NCBI RefSeq assembly: GCF_001679645.1
Contig: NZ_LRUN01000033.1
Coordinates: 48,634 to 112,633, forward strand
Direction of reading: 5' to 3'
Source: Pseudomonas bananamidigenes
Lineage (GTDB): Bacteria; Pseudomonadota; Gammaproteobacteria; Pseudomonadales; Pseudomonadaceae
Length of the DNA: 64,000 nucleotides
A program made the position numbers and the translations under genes. How positions within the stretch are numbered: position 1 is the first letter of the stretch; each line of letters opens with the position of its first letter. The notes below the pieces were generated by a model, which ran no database searches, had not been told where the DNA came from, and was given only the letters and a program-made list of their open reading frames with translations. Shown here piece by piece: positions 60,830 through 64,000 of this stretch.

Positions 60830-62515
60830 TCAGACCAGCAGATTCTGCAACGTCGCCAGGTTGTCGGCTTCTTCCACGGTCTTGTCCTGGCGCCAGCGCA
60901 GCATGCGCGGGAAACGCACGGCGATGCCGCTCTTGTGCCGGCGCGACAGGGCGATGCCTTCGAAACCCAGTTCGAACACCAGGCTTGGCGTCACGCTGCT
61001 GACCGGACCGAATTTTTCCACGGTGGTCTTGCGAACGATGCTGTCGACTTCACGCATTTCCTCATCCGTCAGCCCGGAATAGGCCTTGGCGAACGGCACG
61101 AGGGCGCGGGTGCTGGACTCGGGCGGCCCGTCCCAGACGGCAAATGTGTAATCGCTGTACAGACTGGCGCGCCGGCCATGGCCACGCTGGGCATAAATCA
61201 GCACCGCATCGACGCTGAACGGGTCGACTTTCCATTTCCACCACACGCCCATGTCCTTGGTGCGCCCGACGCCATACATCGCGTCGCGGGCCTTGAGCAT
61301 CATGCCCTCGACCCCCAGCCGCCGGGAGGCTTCCCGTTGGTGGGCGAAGTCGAGCCAGTCGTTGCCGGTCAGCACCGGTGAGGGCAGCAGCACCGGGTTG
61401 TTGCATTGGGTGATGACACGCTCCAGTTGTTCACGCCGCTGGACCTGTGGCCGGTTGCGCCAGTCTTCGCCCTGCCACTCCAGAAGGTCATAGGCGAGGA
61501 CCACCACGGGCACGTCTTCGAGGATCTTTTTGTCCAGGGTCTTGCGACCGATCCGTTGCTGAAGCAGGGCAAAGGGTTGCACTGCCGGTGGCGCTGTCGA
61601 GTCTGGATCAAAGGCTTCGGCGTCAGGGCGGGTGTTTTTCCAGACCACGATTTCGCCGTCGATCACCGTGCCGTCAGGCAGGCCCTCGACCAGCGAGTCG
61701 AGTTCGGGAAAGCGTTCGGTCACCAGTTCTTCGCCTCGGGACCAGATCCACAAGCGAGCCTCGCGCTTGACCACTTGCGCGCGAATGCCGTCCCACTTCC
61801 ATTCCACCTGCCAGTTGTTCGCCGGGCCGAGCAAGGTGTCGAACTGTTCCACCGGTTGCGACAGACCGTGGGCGAGAAAGAACGGATACGGCTGGCCGCC
61901 GCGCTGGGCGTGTTCGTCGCTGGACTCCGGGGCAATCAGCTTCAGGTAGCTGGCGGCATCCGGACGGTTGGACAGGTCGGTGTAGCCCACCAGCCGTTGT
62001 GCCACGCGTTTGCTGTCCAGCCCGGCCATCGAGGCCAGCGCCCGGGTCACCAGCAGTTTGGAGACGCCCACCCGGAAGCTGCCGGTGATCAGTTTGATGC
62101 ACAGCATCAGGCTTGGCCGGTCGAGTTGCGCCCAAAGTGCCGGGAGCTGTCGGGCGAGGTATTCCGGGGTTTCACCGCGCAGCGGCAGCAGTTTGTGCTC
62201 GATCCATTCGGCAAGGCCCGCCTCGGACGTGTGCGGGTTTTCCGGGAGCACCAGCGAGATGGTTTCCGCCAGATCGCCGACCGCTTGATAGCTTTCCTCG
62301 AACAGCCACGGCGCCAGGCCGGATACCTCTACCGCCAGCTCTCGCAGGATCCGCACCGGAACCAGTTGCCGGGGACGTCCGCCGGACAGGAAGTACACCG
62401 CCCACGCAGCATCTTGCGGTTGCGCCTGGGCGAAGTAGGCCTGCATGGCCGCGAGCTTGGCGTTGCTGGAGGTGGTGGCGTCGAGTTCGGCGTACAACCC
62501 GGCGAAGTCTTTCAT
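60830..62515 (-). CDS. ATP-dependent DNA ligase (ligase-associated repair set)
   Basis: A 561-residue ligase. Motif I is EWKWDGIRAQ, with Lys as the nucleotidyl acceptor; other motifs include VIDGEIVVW, LAYDLLEW, EGMMLKA and WWKWKVDP. An N-terminal helical domain of 200 residues and a C-terminal OB domain complete it. The ATGA overlap with the exonuclease gene fits the four-gene ligase-associated repair set. It is not the essential NAD-dependent LigA. Confidence 0.93.
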   Translation of the reverse strand: MKDFAGLYAELDATTSSNAKLAAMQAYFAQAQPQDAAWAVYFLSGGRPRQLVPVRILRELAVEVSGLAPWLFEESYQAVGDLAETISLVLPENPHTSEAGLAEWIEHKLLPLRGETPEYLARQLPALWAQLDRPSLMLCIKLITGSFRVGVSKLLVTRALASMAGLDSKRVAQRLVGYTDLSNRPDAASYLKLIAPESSDEHAQRGGQPYPFFLAHGLSQPVEQFDTLLGPANNWQVEWKWDGIRAQVVKREARLWIWSRGEELVTERFPELDSLVEGLPDGTVIDGEIVVWKNTRPDAEAFDPDSTAPPAVQPFALLQQRIGRKTLDKKILEDVPVVVLAYDLLEWQGEDWRNRPQVQRREQLERVITQCNNPVLLPSPVLTGNDWLDFAHQREASRRLGVEGMMLKARDAMYGVGRTKDMGVWWKWKVDPFSVDAVLIYAQRGHGRRASLYSDYTFAVWDGPPESSTRALVPFAKAYSGLTDEEMREVDSIVRKTTVEKFGPVSSVTPSLVFELGFEGIALSRRHKSGIAVRFPRMLRWRQDKTVEEADNLATLQNLLV

Positions 62516-63546
62516 GGTTGCACCTCGGCAACGGTGGGTTCGACGGCGACATTGTCTTGTTCGTCATCGCCGTATTCGGTGTTGAAGCCTTGGGCATCCA
62601 GCCCTTGCTCACGCAAATGGCGAACCAGCACGCCGATGGAGCCGTGAGTGACCATCACCCGTTCGGCGCCGGTCTGTTCGATGGCCCACAAAAGGCCCGG
62701 CCAGTCGGCATGATCGGAGAGCACGAAACCGCGATCCACGCCGCGCCGCCGACGGGTGCCGCGCAGGCGCATCCAGCCGCTGGCGAAGCTGTCGCTGTAG
62801 TCGCCGAAACGCCGCATCCAGCTGCTGCCGCCCGCCGATGGCGGAGCGATGACCAGCGCCTGACGCATCAGCGGATCATTTTTTTTCACGTCGCCGGCGT
62901 AGATCGTCGGCGGCAGATACACGCCGGCCTCGCGGTAGACCCGGTTCAGCGGTTCCACCGCGCCGTGGCTGAGGATCGGGCCTAGGGTTTCATCGATTCC
63001 GTGAAGGATCCGCTGGGCCTTGCCGAACGCATAGCAGAACAGCACGCTGGTCTTGCCGGCTTCGATATTGGCCTGCCACCACTGATTGATTTCGCCGAAC
63101 ACCTGCGCCTGCGGCTGCCAGCGGTAGATCGGCATGCCAAAGGTCGATTCGGTGATGAAGGTGTGGCAGCGCACCGGCTCGAAGGGCGCGCAGGTGCCGT
63201 CGGGCTCGATCTTGTAGTCGCCGGACGCAACCCAGACTTCACCGCCGTATTCCAGGCGTATCTGCGCCGACCCCAGCACATGCCCGGCGGGGTGAAAGCT
63301 CAGGGTGACACCGTGGTGGGACAGACGCTGCCCGTACTCCACGGTTTGCAGATTGATGTCCTGGCCCAGGCGCGCCCGCAGAATCCCTTCGCCGGCGCTG
63401 GCCGCCAGATAGTGCGTGTTGCCGGTGCGGGCGTGATCGCCGTGGGCATGGGTAATGACCGCGCGCTCGACCGGGCGCCACGGATCGATATAGAAGTCCC
63501 CGGCGGGGCAGTACAGGCCTTCGGGGCGGGCGATAACAAGGTCCAT
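62512..63546 (-). CDS. Ligase-associated DNA damage response exonuclease (MBL fold)
   Basis: A 344-residue metallo-beta-lactamase/beta-CASP-type nuclease. The metal site is THAHGDHAR; SFHPAGHVLGSAQI and VASGDYKIE supply further ligands, and HADWPGLLWAIEQTG follows. It is coupled to the ligase (ATGA). Together with Lhr-core and PdeM (53,111-56,256) it forms a repair pathway; here it is the first gene of the leftward run. Confidence 0.9.
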   Translation of the reverse strand: MDLVIARPEGLYCPAGDFYIDPWRPVERAVITHAHGDHARTGNTHYLAASAGEGILRARLGQDINLQTVEYGQRLSHHGVTLSFHPAGHVLGSAQIRLEYGGEVWVASGDYKIEPDGTCAPFEPVRCHTFITESTFGMPIYRWQPQAQVFGEINQWWQANIEAGKTSVLFCYAFGKAQRILHGIDETLGPILSHGAVEPLNRVYREAGVYLPPTIYAGDVKKNDPLMRQALVIAPPSAGGSSWMRRFGDYSDSFASGWMRLRGTRRRRGVDRGFVLSDHADWPGLLWAIEQTGAERVMVTHGSIGVLVRHLREQGLDAQGFNTEYGDDEQDNVAVEPTVAEVQP

Positions 63547-63620
63547 GGCGTTACCGGAATGGAGGGACTTGTCAGCTATGAGGTTGGCGCGAAGTCAGAA
63601 GTTCGATTGATTTTCAAAAG

Positions 63621-63800
63621 CACCCTCACCCCAGCCCTCTCCCGGGGGGAGAGGGGGCCTACGGAGGTGTCTGGCGAGGTTCGTCGACCTGTGAAAACGA
63701 GTCGATTATGGATTCGGTGGAACACTTTCAGGTCGATATAAGGCTGAAGCATCCCCCAATCGGTCCCCTCTCCCTCCGGGAGAGGGTTAGGGTGAGGGGC
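63621..63800. repeat. REP-like inverted pair upstream of the exonuclease gene
   Basis: CACCCTCACCCCAGCCCTCT with CCCGGGGGGAGAGGGG (63,621-63,656) faces CCCCTCTCCCTCCGGGAGAG with GGTTAGGGTGAGGGG (63,764-63,799). This is a third repeat family in the window. It sits between the exonuclease start and the convergent or same-strand gene at the edge. Confidence 0.82.
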
Positions 63801-63815
63801 TCTTGATCTTTAAAC

Positions 63816-64000
63816 CTATTTCCCGGGAGTCAGCGTCAGCCGCGTCTTGCCATATACCCGCTCAAAGTTCTGCGGCTGCATCGGCAAGCCGATGTACTGG
63901 CCCTTGAGCCAGGATCGATCCCGTTGAGGTAGTTCGGACTGGCCGGGTTACCCGATTGCCCCGTACCGTTCTGGCCCGTCAGCGGTTCGCTCTGACTGAA
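63816..64000 (-). pseudogene. C-terminal end of penicillin-acylase-family protein, apparently frameshifted (partial)
   Basis: The minus strand from the right edge reads [20 protein letters not shown] then PNYLNG, the conserved GQSGNP...SPxY ending of penicillin acylases. In that frame it runs into a stop soon after. The expected continuation [20 protein letters not shown] and [14 protein letters not shown] is in another frame, with the shift near 63,910-63,925. One base is probably missing, by mutation or sequencing error. Most of the gene lies outside the window. Confidence 0.7.

Overview
The window is a piece of a Pseudomonas chromosome, most likely from the P. fluorescens group. Evidence: the cinA-recA-recX order next to a tailocin locus, the finR-fpr and mprF/virJ-like pairs, CTG-N10-CAG LexA boxes, high GC, and REP pairs built on the GTGGGAGCGAGC-type core that fluorescent pseudomonads carry.

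Region 1 (1-24,900) is a late-gene locus made only of tail, fibre and lysis genes. No capsid, terminase, portal, integrase or replication gene is present, so it reads as a contractile tailocin (R-type bacteriocin) locus rather than a prophage. Two unrelated contractile tail modules stand in tandem. Module 1 (1-7673) is P2-like: fibre end, fibre assembly, small protein, sheath FI, tube FII, E/E' chaperone with a -1 frameshift, tape measure T, then U, X and D. Its baseplate genes must lie to the left. Module 2 (7717-17,422) is Mu-like: gp37, DUF2635 protein, sheath L, tube M, gp41/42 chaperone with its own -1 frameshift, a tape measure with six 41-residue repeats, then N, P, gp45, gp46, gp47 and gp48. 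It is followed by an array of four tail-fibre genes (17,427-23,705). These share an N-terminal anchor of about 50 residues, have divergent distal parts, and are each followed by their own assembly-type gene. One lysis cassette (GH19-like endolysin, Rz, nested Rz1) closes the locus; no holin is visible.

Region 2 (24,950-27,100) is pncC/cinA-recA-recX, with a LexA box before recA and a strong bidirectional terminator after recX.

Region 3 (27,100-53,100) is core chromosome: LOG-family protein, small RHH-like gene, PA3611-like secreted protein, tapT, erdR-like regulator, dgkA, finR/fpr, trmO, DUF1456 gene, an RsuA-like pseudouridine synthase without the usual catalytic Asp, a GNAT enzyme, rimO, kup, the aminoacyl-phosphatidylglycerol pair (mprF and a VirJ-type hydrolase), initiator tRNA-fMet, SOS-regulated dinB, a lipoprotein, proS, an AmpG-like permease, an alkyltransferase-like protein, a DUF481 protein, a cold-shock protein and dcd.

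Region 4 (53,100-63,550) is a leftward run. It holds the four-gene ligase-associated DNA-repair set (exonuclease, ATP-dependent ligase, Lhr-core helicase, PdeM phosphoesterase) as two pairs, split by a polar amino-acid ABC transporter operon that also contains an AstE-like gene. The right edge carries a REP-like pair and the C-terminal end of a penicillin-acylase-family gene with an apparent frameshift.

All calls rest on reading the sequence and its translations; no database search was run.
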